DNA from: Variovorax sp. PAMC 28711
Lineage (GTDB): Bacteria > Pseudomonadota > Gammaproteobacteria > Burkholderiales > Burkholderiaceae_C
NCBI RefSeq assembly: GCF_001577265.1
Contig: NZ_CP014517.1
Coordinates: forward strand, 2,633,501 to 2,697,500
Direction of reading: 5' to 3'
DNA length: 64,000 bases
This document shows positions 25,776 through 33,808 of this stretch, piece by piece. The notes beneath the pieces are model-generated. The model ran no database searches, had not been told where the DNA came from, and saw only the letters and a list, made by a program, of their open reading frames with translations. Position 1 is the stretch's first letter, and every line of letters begins with the position of its first letter. The position numbers and the translations under genes were made by a program.

Positions 25776-26279
25776 ATGAGCAAGTCACGATCCGCCACTT
25801 CTTCCACGCCGCACCTGCGCGTTTCCGCCAGCGGCATCCACGGCCTCGGCGCCTATGCCACGCGGCCCTTGCCGGCCGGCGCGTTTCTCGGCCTCTACGA
25901 AGGCCGGCGCTACACGCCCGCCCAGATCGCAGCCAAGACTTGGAACGACCAGCTGACCTACCTCTTCATGCTGTCGAACGACGAAACCATCGACGGCGCA
26001 AAGGGCGGCAACGCGACCCGCCACTTGAACCATTCGTGCGATCCGAACTGCGAAGCGGTCGAGGAATACGACGAGGCCGGCGAGCTGGTGCTGAAGTTCC
26101 AGACGCTCGTCGCCGTCGAAGCCGGCGACGAGTTGTTCATCGATTACGGCCTGACCGCCGACGACGGCTCGACCGCCGCCGACTACGTGTGTCACTGCGG
26201 CACCGAAAGCTGCCGCGGCACGATGCTGGCGCCCGTGGAAACCGTCGAATCAGGCGAGGCTGTCGGCCTGGCGCCTTGA
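25776..26279 (+). CDS. SET-domain protein (putative lysine methyltransferase)
   Basis: 167 residues, essentially one SET domain. SAM and substrate motifs are visible: HGLGAYATRPLPAG, YEGRRYT, the RHLNHSCDPNCE signature with the NHS core, GDELFIDYG, and a post-SET zinc cluster CHCGTESCRGTML. All key residues are present, so activity on a protein lysine with S-adenosylmethionine is expected. The target is unknown; bacterial members are thinly characterised. It is divergent from the dehydrogenase remnant and converges with the LysR gene, overlapping it by 30 bases. Confidence 0.88.
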   Translation: MSKSRSATSSTPHLRVSASGIHGLGAYATRPLPAGAFLGLYEGRRYTPAQIAAKTWNDQLTYLFMLSNDETIDGAKGGNATRHLNHSCDPNCEAVEEYDEAGELVLKFQTLVAVEAGDELFIDYGLTADDGSTAADYVCHCGTESCRGTMLAPVETVESGEAVGLAP

Positions 26280-27164
26280 GAACTGCACGCGCGCGGCCCG
26301 CGTGATCGCGACCACACACGGGTGCGTGATGCGCCGCTCGACCGAGATCGCGAAAAACTCTTCGAGCAATTCCGACGCCCGGCCCACCACCTCCACGCCG
26401 TACTGCGCGCAGGTTTCGTCTTCGAGCACGGTCGGCGTCATGAACACGCCGCGCCCCTCGCCGCCGAATGCCTTCAAGAGCGCGGCGTCGTCGAACTCGC
26501 CGATGAGCCGCGGGCGCAGTCCGTGTTCCGCGAGCCAGAGGTCCAGGCGCTGGCGCACCGCCGACGACGAACCCTGGATCAGCATGGGAGCGCCGTCCAG
26601 GCATTGCGGAAATGCACCTTTCAAGGATTCCTTCAGGCCTTTCGACGCGAAGAAGCTCATGGCGGTTGCGCCGAGCGGGTGGTTGAAGGCCTTCACGCTG
26701 GTCTGCTTGCCCATCGCCTCGTCGGCGATCACCAGGTCCAGTCGCTGCACCGACAGCTGGCCGAGCAGGTCGCGAAAGTTGCCTTCGTGGCAGATCAGCC
26801 GGACGGGCTCAGTGATGCCGAGCGCCGGCTCCAGCAGGCGATACGCGATCGACTTGGGCACCGCGTCCGCGATGCCGACGCGAAAGTTCAGCGTGCGGCC
26901 GCTCTCGCCGTGCCGGCCGAGCGCGCTTTCGAGTTCGGCGCCGAGCGAAAAGATCTGGTCGGCGTAGCTGAGCGCCGTGCGGCCTTCTGGCGTGAGCTCG
27001 ACCCCGCGGCCGCTCTTCTGGAACAAATGGCAGCCCAGGCGTTCTTCGAGCAACTTGATCTGTCCCGACAGCGTTTGCGGCGTGATGTGCAACTGCTCGC
27101 TGGCACGCACGATGCCACCGGCCTTGGCTGCGGCCCAGAAATAGTGAAGGTGTTTGAAGTTCAT
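26250..27164 (-). CDS. nhaR: LysR-type regulator, NhaR-like
   Basis: 304 residues. The N-terminal winged HTH (MNFKHLHYFWAAAKAGGIV, then ASEQLHITPQTLSGQIKLLE) and the periplasmic-binding-like effector domain (FRVGIADAVPKSIAYRLLEP, VVIADEAM-like strand, FGGEGRGVFMTPTVLE) follow the NhaR subgroup, which activates sodium/proton antiporter genes in E. coli. No nhaA is next to it; it is divergent from the Bax inhibitor-1 gene with 120 bases between. The symbol rests on subgroup resemblance. Its last 30 bases overlap the 3' end of the SET-domain gene on the other strand. Confidence 0.85.
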   Translation of the reverse strand: MNFKHLHYFWAAAKAGGIVRASEQLHITPQTLSGQIKLLEERLGCHLFQKSGRGVELTPEGRTALSYADQIFSLGAELESALGRHGESGRTLNFRVGIADAVPKSIAYRLLEPALGITEPVRLICHEGNFRDLLGQLSVQRLDLVIADEAMGKQTSVKAFNHPLGATAMSFFASKGLKESLKGAFPQCLDGAPMLIQGSSSAVRQRLDLWLAEHGLRPRLIGEFDDAALLKAFGGEGRGVFMTPTVLEDETCAQYGVEVVGRASELLEEFFAISVERRITHPCVVAITRAARVQFSRRQADSLA

Positions 27165-27284
27165 GGGGCTTCGTAGGAGAGCAAGCCGCAATCGTACGTA
27201 AAATTCGAAGAGAAGTGGGTAAAAAATCGACTTTTCCCGAAGACTCGAAATGCATAAGGTGCGCTGGTCACCTAAGGAGATTCC

Positions 27285-27980
27285 ATGAACGACACCACTT
27301 CCGTCTACAGCGCTGGCAACGCCGGCCTGCAGACCACCACCCAACGCAATCAGGTGCTTCGCAACACCTACTGGTTGCTCGCGTTGTCGATGCTGCCCAC
27401 CGTGCTCGGCGCGTGGATCGGCGTCGAAACCGGCGTCGCCCGCATGCTGTCGCCGGGCATCGGAATGATCGTGTTCCTCGTCGGCGCGTTCGGCTTCATG
27501 TACGCGATCGAAAAGACCAAGAACTCCGCCGCCGGCGTGCCGGTGCTGCTCGCCTTCACCTTCTTCATGGGCCTGATGCTCTCGCGCCTGGTCGGCAGCG
27601 TGCTCGGGTTGGCCAACGGTGCCGGATTGATCATGACGGCCTTCGCCGGCACCGGCGCGATCTTCTTCGGCATGGCGACGCTGTCGTCGGTCATCAAGCG
27701 CGACCTGTCCTCGATGGGCAAGTGGCTCTTCATCGGCGTGATCATGTTGCTGGTCGCAGGCATCGCGAACTTCTTCATCCAGTCGAGCGCACTGATGATC
27801 ACGCTGTCGGTGCTGGCCATCGGCATCTTCTCGGCCTTCATCCTGCATGACCTGAAGCGCGTCAAGGACGGCCTGGAAACCAACTACATCACCGCCACGC
27901 TCGGCGTGTACCTGAGCCTCTACAACGTCTTCTCGTCGTTGCTGGCGCTGCTGGGCATCGGCGGAGGCCGCGAAGAATGA
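27285..27980 (+). CDS. Bax inhibitor-1 / YccA family membrane protein
   Basis: 231 residues with seven hydrophobic helices. The family pattern is clear: QRNQVLRNTYWLLALSM at the start, FGFMYAIEKTKNS, LSVLAIGIFSAFILHDLKRV and YITATLGVYLSLYNVFSSLL at the end, including the paired Asp/Lys helix. These inner-membrane proteins are linked to FtsH regulation (YccA) or ion leak; exact function here unknown. AAGGAG sits six bases before the ATG. The stop overlaps the start of the next gene (ATGA), so the two are co-translated. Confidence 0.93.
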   Translation: MNDTTSVYSAGNAGLQTTTQRNQVLRNTYWLLALSMLPTVLGAWIGVETGVARMLSPGIGMIVFLVGAFGFMYAIEKTKNSAAGVPVLLAFTFFMGLMLSRLVGSVLGLANGAGLIMTAFAGTGAIFFGMATLSSVIKRDLSSMGKWLFIGVIMLLVAGIANFFIQSSALMITLSVLAIGIFSAFILHDLKRVKDGLETNYITATLGVYLSLYNVFSSLLALLGIGGGREE

Positions 27981-28897
27981 CGATGGGCACCGAAGAAACC
28001 CGCGCCGTCGTCACGCTGTGCCTGATGGCGGCGTTCGTCGATGGCGACAAGCACGAACGCGAGCGCGAGGAAATCAAGCGCATCGCCGAGGGACTGTCGA
28101 AAGACGGCGCGCTGCACATGCCGGCGCTTTACCAGGACGTGCTGATGAAGCGCGTGTCGCTGGCCGACGTGACCACGCAGCTGGCCAGCGCGGACGCGAA
28201 ACGCCTGGCCTACGAAATGGCCGTGTGCGTGTGCGATGCCGATGGCGCGCATTCCGAGGCCGAGCGCGCTTTTCTCGCGGATGTCCGCAGTTCGCTGGGC
28301 CTCGACGCCGCGGCATCTGCGCAGTTCACCGAGCAGGCGCAGGCGCTCGCGACCGTTCCGCTCGCGACCGCCGGGCCGGCAGTCGATGAGGCCGATCTCG
28401 ATCAGGCGATCCTCAACGCAGCCATCCTGAACGGCGCGCTCGAACTGCTGCCCGAGACGCTGTCGACCATGGCGATCATTCCGCTGCAGATGAAGTTGGT
28501 CTATCGCGTGGGCAAGGCCTATGGCTTCGAGCTCGATTCCGGCCACGTGAAGGATTTCGTCGCGACGGTCGGTGTCGGCCTCACTTCGCAATACCTCGAA
28601 CAGGCAGGCCGCAAGCTGCTCGGTGGTTTGCTGGGTCGCGTCGGCGGCGGACTGCTCGGCGGGCTGGGCAAGCAGGCGGTCAGTTCGGGCATGAGCTTCG
28701 CGACGACCTATGCGCTCGGCCACGTGGCCAAGCGCTATTACGCCGGCGGCCGGAAGCTCTCGACGCAGATGCTGAAGGATGCCTACGCCAATGTGATGCA
28801 GGAGGCGCAGGGCATGCAGACGCGCTACCTGCCGCAGATGCAGGAAAAGGCTCGGACGATCGACGTCAAGCAAATCCTGTCGATGGTGCGGCGCTAG
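27977..28897 (+). CDS. TerB-like domain membrane-associated protein
   Basis: 306 residues, two parts. Residues 8-120 form a helical TerB-type domain (CLMAAFVDGDKHEREREEIKRI, then VCDADGAHSEAERAFLADVR), with acidic pairs that may bind metal. Residues 150-260 resemble the YcjF/DUF697 type: AIIPLQMKLVYRVGKAYGFEL followed by a Gly/Leu-rich hydrophobic hairpin (LLGGLLGRVGGGLLGGLG). It overlaps the Bax inhibitor-1 gene by four bases, suggesting a joint membrane function. A bidirectional terminator lies 20 bases after its stop. Function unknown. Confidence 0.82.
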   Translation: MTMGTEETRAVVTLCLMAAFVDGDKHEREREEIKRIAEGLSKDGALHMPALYQDVLMKRVSLADVTTQLASADAKRLAYEMAVCVCDADGAHSEAERAFLADVRSSLGLDAAASAQFTEQAQALATVPLATAGPAVDEADLDQAILNAAILNGALELLPETLSTMAIIPLQMKLVYRVGKAYGFELDSGHVKDFVATVGVGLTSQYLEQAGRKLLGGLLGRVGGGLLGGLGKQAVSSGMSFATTYALGHVAKRYYAGGRKLSTQMLKDAYANVMQEAQGMQTRYLPQMQEKARTIDVKQILSMVRR

Positions 28898-28917
28898 AAA
28901 CGGCGCACCCCGAACGC

Positions 28918-28950
28918 AAAAATGGCCACCCGGAGGTGGCCATTTTTTTT
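28918..28950. terminator. Bidirectional rho-independent terminator
   Basis: AAAAATGGCCACC/GGTGGCCATTTTT, a perfect 13-bp stem with CGGA loop, T-run on one side and A-run on the other. It ends the Bax-inhibitor/TerB operon from the left and tRNA-Gly from the right. Confidence 0.92.
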
Positions 28951-28954
28951 ATTC

Positions 28955-29030
28955 TGGAGCGGGATAAGAGACTCGAACTCTCGACCTCAACCTTGGCAAG
29001 GTTGCGCTCTACCAACTGAGCTAATCCCGC
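28955..29030 (-). tRNA. tRNA-Gly (GCC)
   Basis: A 76-base cloverleaf: acceptor GCGGGAT/ATCCCGC fully paired, D arm GCTC/GAGC, anticodon stem CAACC/GGTTG with loop TTGCCAA (anticodon GCC), variable loop AGGTC, T arm with TTCGAGT loop, discriminator T and encoded CCA. Confidence 0.96.
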
Positions 29031-29044
29031 ATGAAGCGGGTCGA

Positions 29045-29050
29045 ATTATA
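29045..29050 (-). promoter_or_regulatory. -10 box of the tRNA-Gly promoter
   Basis: A perfect TATAAT on the minus strand, 14 bases before the tRNA 5' end. No good -35 hexamer is seen at 16-18 bases upstream. Confidence 0.5.
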
Positions 29051-29079
29051 GAGGGCAAAACGGACGCTTTTGCGCAGGC

Positions 29080-29880
29080 TCAGATCATCGGCGTCACGGC
29101 GCCGTCCATCGCGAGAATCGCGCCCGTCACGTAGCTGGCCCTGGGCGATGCGAGGAACACGACGGCGTTCGCGATTTCTTCCGGTGTCGCGATGCGGCCC
29201 AGCGGCAACTTCGCGGTGGCGCGCTGGAGCGCCTCGTCGGTGGCGATGCCCTGCATGCCGGCGTCGGCCTTCATGCCTTCCTGCAGCCGCGCGGTCAGCG
29301 TGAGGCCGGGGTTCACCGCGTTCACTCGCACGCCCTTGCCGGCATACGCTGCGGCCATGCCCGCGCTCACCAGCATCAGCGCCGCGTTGGCCGCGCCGCC
29401 GGGCATGTGGATCGGGCTCGCCACCTTGCCGCCCATGCCGATCACGTTGACGATCGCGCCGCGCCCGCGCGCGCCCATGCGCTTGACCACCGGATCGATC
29501 ATGTGGATGTAGGTGAAGTATTTGGCCTCCATCGCCTCGTGCCATACCAGTGGCTCCAGCGCTTCGGGGGGCGTGCGTTTGGCGGCACCGGCCGAGTTGA
29601 CGAGCACGTCGATCGGTCCGAAGTTCACCTCGGCCGCGTCGAGCGCTTCGACTGCGTCGCCGGGCAGCTTCAGGTCGGCGGTGTAGACGGCGATCCGCGC
29701 GCTGGTGTCCTCGCCCATCTGGGCGGTGAGCGTTTGCCGGGCGGCTTCGAGGTTGGCGCCGTCGCGCGACACGAGGCTCACGCGCGCGCCCTCGCGCAGG
29801 AAGCCGAGCGCGCAGGCCAGGCCGATGCCCTTGCTGCCGCCGGTGATGAGAACGTGCTGGTTGTCGAGTTGGAGGTTCAT
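29080..29880 (-). CDS. SDR-family protein lacking the usual catalytic motif
   Basis: 266 residues with the Rossmann turn TGGSKGIG, the NSAG-type motif LVNSAGAAKRT, and the C-terminal GRIATPEEIANAVVFLASP and YVTGAILAMDG typical of short-chain dehydrogenases. Where YxxxK is expected the sequence reads SPIHMPGGAANAALM, and the usual Ser position falls in NVIGMGGK, so the Ser-Tyr-Lys triad is absent. It may bind NAD(P) without classical oxidoreductase chemistry, or use other residues. The start at 29880 is set by MNLQLDNQHVLITGG. It is divergent from the creatininase gene by 33 bases. Confidence 0.88.
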   Translation of the reverse strand: MNLQLDNQHVLITGGSKGIGLACALGFLREGARVSLVSRDGANLEAARQTLTAQMGEDTSARIAVYTADLKLPGDAVEALDAAEVNFGPIDVLVNSAGAAKRTPPEALEPLVWHEAMEAKYFTYIHMIDPVVKRMGARGRGAIVNVIGMGGKVASPIHMPGGAANAALMLVSAGMAAAYAGKGVRVNAVNPGLTLTARLQEGMKADAGMQGIATDEALQRATAKLPLGRIATPEEIANAVVFLASPRASYVTGAILAMDGAVTPMI

Positions 29881-29913
29881 GCCGCGATTCAACCACCGCT
29901 CTAAGATTGCCGC

Positions 29914-30744
29914 ATGACCGACGCCTCTGCTCCGCCCCGCCCGCACCGTCACTGGGCCGCCCTGACGACGCGCGACTTCGCGGCGCTCGATCCGGCCACC
30001 ACGGTCGCGGTGCTGCCGCTCGGCGCGACCGAGCAACATGGCCCGCACCTGCCGCTCGGCGTCGACACGCTGCTGGCCGATGGCATCGTCGCCGCCGCGC
30101 TGCCGCTGTTGCCGGCCGATGCCTCGGTGCTGGTGCTGCCGACCCAGTCGATCGGTCTCAGCCCCGAGCACGCGCGCTTCGCGGGCACGCTCACGCTGTC
30201 GGCCGAAACGCTGATCCGCCTGTGGAAAGACATCGGCGCCGGCGTCGCGCGGGCGGGCGTGAAGAAGCTGGTGTTCTTCAACGCGCATGGCGGCCATGTC
30301 GGCGCGATGGACATCGTGGCGCGCGAGCTGCGAGAGGCGCACGACCTCATCGTCTACAGCGTGAGCTGGTTCAACCTGCCGCTCGGGGAGGCGGGGGCGC
30401 AGTTCGATGCAGACGAGCACCGCTTTGGCGTGCATGCGGGCGACATCGAAACCTCGATGGTGCTGGCGCTGCAGCCGGCACTGGTGCGCATGGACGCCGC
30501 GCAAGACTTCACGTCGGCCTCGCAGCAGCGTGCAGTCGATTTCGCGTTGCTGGGCAACGGCAAGAGCGCCAAGCTCGGCTGGGCCATGCAGGACTACAAC
30601 GCCGAGGGTGCCGCCGGAAACGCCGCTGCAGCCACGGCCGGCAAGGGCCGTGCGGTGATCGACGAAGCCGCCCGGCAGCTCGCCTTGCTGCTGGCCGAAG
30701 TCGCGCGGCTGCCCCTCAGCACCCTTGGAAAGGACCCTCGATGA
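29914..30744 (+). CDS. Creatininase-family metal-dependent amidohydrolase
   Basis: 276 residues. Metal ligands of the family are visible: the GATEQHGPHLPLGVDT loop (Glu, His, Asp), SIGLSPEHARFAGTLTLS, FFNAHGGHVGAMD and HAGDIETSM with the final Glu. Members hydrolyse cyclic amides or N-formyl amides (creatinine, FAPy-type intermediates, mycofactocin precursors); the substrate here cannot be told. Its last codon overlaps the start of the periplasmic binding-protein gene (ATGA), an unusual pairing. Confidence 0.9.
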   Translation: MTDASAPPRPHRHWAALTTRDFAALDPATTVAVLPLGATEQHGPHLPLGVDTLLADGIVAAALPLLPADASVLVLPTQSIGLSPEHARFAGTLTLSAETLIRLWKDIGAGVARAGVKKLVFFNAHGGHVGAMDIVARELREAHDLIVYSVSWFNLPLGEAGAQFDADEHRFGVHAGDIETSMVLALQPALVRMDAAQDFTSASQQRAVDFALLGNGKSAKLGWAMQDYNAEGAAGNAAAATAGKGRAVIDEAARQLALLLAEVARLPLSTLGKDPR

Positions 30745-31529
30745 ACACCCGACCCTCCCGCAAACTTTCCGCCCGACTGGCGCTTGCGGTTCCGCTCTCG
30801 CTCTTGCTGGGCGTCGCAGCGCCGGCCGCTCTGGCCGACACGATCAAGGTGCTCACGTCCGGCGCGTTCAAGCAGGTGGTGCTGGCATTCGTGCCGGCCT
30901 TCGAGGCGGGCAGCGGCCACAAGGTCGAGGTGGCCGAAGGCACGGCGGGCGCCTTGCAGAAGCGCGTCGATGGCGGTGAACCGTTCGATGTGGTGGTCAT
31001 TACGCCGCCGGTGCTCAAGCAATATGCCGAGCAGGGCAAGGTGGTGCCGGCGAGCGTCGTGACGCTGGCCCGGGTCGGGGCGGGCGTCGGGATGAAGGCC
31101 GGCACGCCGTTACCCGAGATCCTCACGGTCGAGCAGTTCCGCCAGACCGTGTTGAACGCACGCGCCGTGGCCTACATCGATCCTGCGGCGGGCGGTTCGA
31201 GTGGCATCTACCTGCAGGGTCTGTTCGAGCGGCTCGGCATCGCGCCGCAGGTGGCCGCCAAGGCCGTGCTGGTGAAGGGTGGCTATTCGGCAGCGCGCAT
31301 CGTCAGCGGCGAGGCCGACCTGGCGATCCAGCAGATCAGCGAAATCCTGCCGGTGGCTGGCGTCACGCTGGTGGGTCCGTTGCCCGAAGAGATCCAGAAC
31401 TACACGAGCTACGCGGGTGGCGTCGCCGCGACGTCGGCACATGCGTCCATTGCGCAGGCGTTTCTGTCCAGCATGAACGGTGCGGCCGCAGCGGACACGA
31501 TCCGCGCCAAGGGCATGTTGCCGCCCTGA
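30741..31529 (+). CDS. ModA-like periplasmic substrate-binding protein
   Basis: 262 residues with a signal peptide ending AALADT. Strands IKVLTSGAFKQVVLAFVPAF, VVVITPPVLKQYAEQGKV and YIDPAAGGSSGIYLQGLFERLG and the C-terminal AQAFLSSMNG follow the molybdate-binding ModA family, but the leading SSS oxyanion motif is replaced by TSGAFKQ, so molybdate is unlikely to be the ligand. No ABC permease or ATPase gene is nearby. Translational overlap with the creatininase gene suggests that the two share a substrate. Confidence 0.86.
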   Translation: MNTRPSRKLSARLALAVPLSLLLGVAAPAALADTIKVLTSGAFKQVVLAFVPAFEAGSGHKVEVAEGTAGALQKRVDGGEPFDVVVITPPVLKQYAEQGKVVPASVVTLARVGAGVGMKAGTPLPEILTVEQFRQTVLNARAVAYIDPAAGGSSGIYLQGLFERLGIAPQVAAKAVLVKGGYSAARIVSGEADLAIQQISEILPVAGVTLVGPLPEEIQNYTSYAGGVAATSAHASIAQAFLSSMNGAAAADTIRAKGMLPP

Positions 31530-31544
31530 CGAGGACGTCGCGAG

Positions 31545-32183
31545 TCAGCCTGCGGCAGGTGTCATGCCGGCCGGCGCCGCTTCGCTCTCGCCAATCCTGA
31601 TCGAGCTGTCGGGTCGCTCGCAGGTGCCGATCAGCATTCCGCTCGCCACCGCGCGGGCACGCAGCGCATCGACCACTTCGTCGCGTCCCGGTGTTTCCGA
31701 GAACGCGTCGCCCGCCTTCAGTGCGAACAGCTGGAACGCATAGCGATGCACGCCGTGGCCAGGCGGCGGGTCGGGCGGAAGCCAGGCGGCCTGCAGATAG
31801 GAGTTGCGTCCGGTGTGCAGGCCGGTGCCCTCCTGGTCAGCGCTCGCGAGCGCGCCTTCGGCGATGCCGCCATCGCTCGGCGGCAGCGCCACCACGATGG
31901 CGTGGACCAGCGGCGACGGCGTTGGCGAATCGGCGTCTTCCACCAGCAGCACCAAAGTTGCGACATCGGCCGGCACGTTGCGCCATTGCACGGGTGGCGA
32001 GTGGCCGATACCGTCGGCGGTATAGCGCGACGGAATCGGCGCGTGGTCCGCGAAGGCGAGGCTGGAAACCTCGATGGCAGCGAGTCCGCTGCGCAGGCCC
32101 AGCGTGTTGAACACGAGGGCGTCGAGACCCGCGCGCACATCGTGCAGGGCGTGGCCGATCACATCAGGGAGTTTTTCAAGCAT
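31545..32183 (-). CDS. YbhB/YbcL family Raf kinase inhibitor-like protein
   Basis: 212 residues, PEBP-like fold: EVSSLAFADHAPIPSRYTADG, SPPVQWRNVPADVATLVLLVEDADSP and GHGVHRYAFQLFALKA are family signatures. It is longer at the N terminus than YbhB (158) because of a helix MLEKLPDVIGHALHDVRAGL, which many proteobacterial homologues have. No signal peptide. Start taken at 32183; upstream in-frame codons exist but would enter the divergent promoter region of the KaiC-like gene. Role unknown. Confidence 0.87.
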   Translation of the reverse strand: MLEKLPDVIGHALHDVRAGLDALVFNTLGLRSGLAAIEVSSLAFADHAPIPSRYTADGIGHSPPVQWRNVPADVATLVLLVEDADSPTPSPLVHAIVVALPPSDGGIAEGALASADQEGTGLHTGRNSYLQAAWLPPDPPPGHGVHRYAFQLFALKAGDAFSETPGRDEVVDALRARAVASGMLIGTCERPDSSIRIGESEAAPAGMTPAAG

Positions 32184-32289
32184 GGGACGGGTATATCCGG
32201 CCAACGCCCACCTCGACGTAGGACAACGCATGACAAGGCCTTCCAGCGCTTGAACCCAGAATAAAAAGAACTTCCCATTCAGCCCTTTC

Positions 32290-33804
32290 ATGGTCACTTC
32301 TCTCTCGCCCTTTGTTGCCCCCGTGCAGCCACGCGCATCGACCGGCATCGCCGGTCTCGACAGTGTTCTGGGTGGGGGCCTCCCCCGGGGCCATCTCTAT
32401 CTGCTCGAAGGTTCGCCGGGCGCCGGCAAGACCACGCTGGGCCTGCAGTTCCTGCTCGAAGCGCGCGCGCTCGGCGAGCGCGGCCTCTATGTGACGCTGT
32501 CGGAGACGGCGGACGAGCTGCGCATCGTGGCGGGCTCGCACGGCTGGTCGCTGGACGGCGTGGAGGTGTTCGAGCTGGTCACTGAAGAAGGGCTCAGCCC
32601 GTCGGCCGAGCAGTCGATCCTGTATCCGTCGGAGGTGGAGCTCGGCGAGACCACGCGCGGCGTGATGGCGGCGGTGGAGCGGCTCAACCCGAGCCGCGTG
32701 GTGTTCGACAGCCTCTCCGAAATGCGGCTGCTCGCGCAGGATCCGCTGCGTTACCGCCGGCAGATTCTCGCGTTGAAGCACTTCTTCGCGGCACGCGACT
32801 GCACCGTGCTGCTGCTCGACGACATGACGTCCAGCGGCGGCGACCTCCAGCTGCACAGCATCGCGCACGGCGTGCTCGGTCTCACCCAGGTGAGCGGCGC
32901 CTACGGGCCGGTGCGGCGCCATCTGCGCATCCTCAAGATGCGCGGCGTGAAGTACCGCGGCGGCGAGCACGACGTGCACCTGGACACCGGGGGCATCGAG
33001 GTCTTTCCGCGCCTCATCGCGTCGGAGCATCGGGCCGACTTCGAGCTGGTGTCGGTCAGCACCGGCAACGCCGCCTTCGATGCGGTGCTGGGGGGCGGCC
33101 TCACGCGCGGCAGCAACACCCTGTTCATCGGTCCGTCGGGGGTGGGAAAGACCACCTCGGCCATGTCGTGCGTGGTGGCCGCCCTGCAGCGCGGCGAAAA
33201 CGCGTCCTACTACCTGTTCGACGAAGGCATCGGCACCTTGCTACAGCGCTGCGAAGCGCTCAACCTGCCGATCCGGCACTACATCGACAGTGGGCAACTT
33301 CAGGTGTTTCCGCTCGACCCGGCCGAGGTGTCGCCGGGCCGGTTTTCCAACATGGTCCGCGAGGCGGTGCAGGAAGGCGGGGCCCGAACCATTGTGATCG
33401 ACAGCCTGAACGCCTACCTGCAGGCGATGCCGGGTGCGCAGTTCCTGCTGCTGCAGATGCACGAGTTGCTCGCCTTCCTGAACCAGCAGGGCATCGTGAC
33501 GATGCTGGTGCTGGGCCAGCACGGGATCATCGGCGACGTGCGCAGCGACCTCGACCTGAGCTACCTGTCGGATTCGATCGTGCTGTTCCGTTTCTTCGAA
33601 TCGCAGGGCCAGTTGTTGAAGGCGGTGTCGGTCGTGAAGAGCCGGACCCATCGCCACGAACTCACCATCCGCGAGTTCCGCCTCGGCGACGGTGGCGTCG
33701 AAGTCGGCCCCGCCCTCACCGATTTCCAGGGCGTGCTGGCCGGTGTGCCGTCGTACAGCGGCGGCATATCGCTGCTGGGCGCGACCAGCCTCGAGATGGC
33801 CTGA
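32290..33804 (+). CDS. KaiC-like double RecA-fold ATPase
   Basis: 504 residues with two KaiC domains. Domain 1: GIAGLDSVLGGGLPRGHLYLLEG, Walker A GSPGAGKTT near residue 40, VVFDSLSEMRLL as Walker B. Domain 2: AAFDAVLGGGLTRGSNTLFIG, Walker A GPSGVGKTT near residue 280, IVIDSLNAYLQAMP as Walker B. Both sites look intact. KaiA and KaiB are absent, so this is not a canonical clock. The hybrid histidine kinase starts four bases after its stop, indicating a signalling role for the pair, as seen with other KaiC-like proteins next to sensor kinases. Confidence 0.93.
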   Translation: MVTSLSPFVAPVQPRASTGIAGLDSVLGGGLPRGHLYLLEGSPGAGKTTLGLQFLLEARALGERGLYVTLSETADELRIVAGSHGWSLDGVEVFELVTEEGLSPSAEQSILYPSEVELGETTRGVMAAVERLNPSRVVFDSLSEMRLLAQDPLRYRRQILALKHFFAARDCTVLLLDDMTSSGGDLQLHSIAHGVLGLTQVSGAYGPVRRHLRILKMRGVKYRGGEHDVHLDTGGIEVFPRLIASEHRADFELVSVSTGNAAFDAVLGGGLTRGSNTLFIGPSGVGKTTSAMSCVVAALQRGENASYYLFDEGIGTLLQRCEALNLPIRHYIDSGQLQVFPLDPAEVSPGRFSNMVREAVQEGGARTIVIDSLNAYLQAMPGAQFLLLQMHELLAFLNQQGIVTMLVLGQHGIIGDVRSDLDLSYLSDSIVLFRFFESQGQLLKAVSVVKSRTHRHELTIREFRLGDGGVEVGPALTDFQGVLAGVPSYSGGISLLGATSLEMA

Positions 33805-33808
33805 ACGC

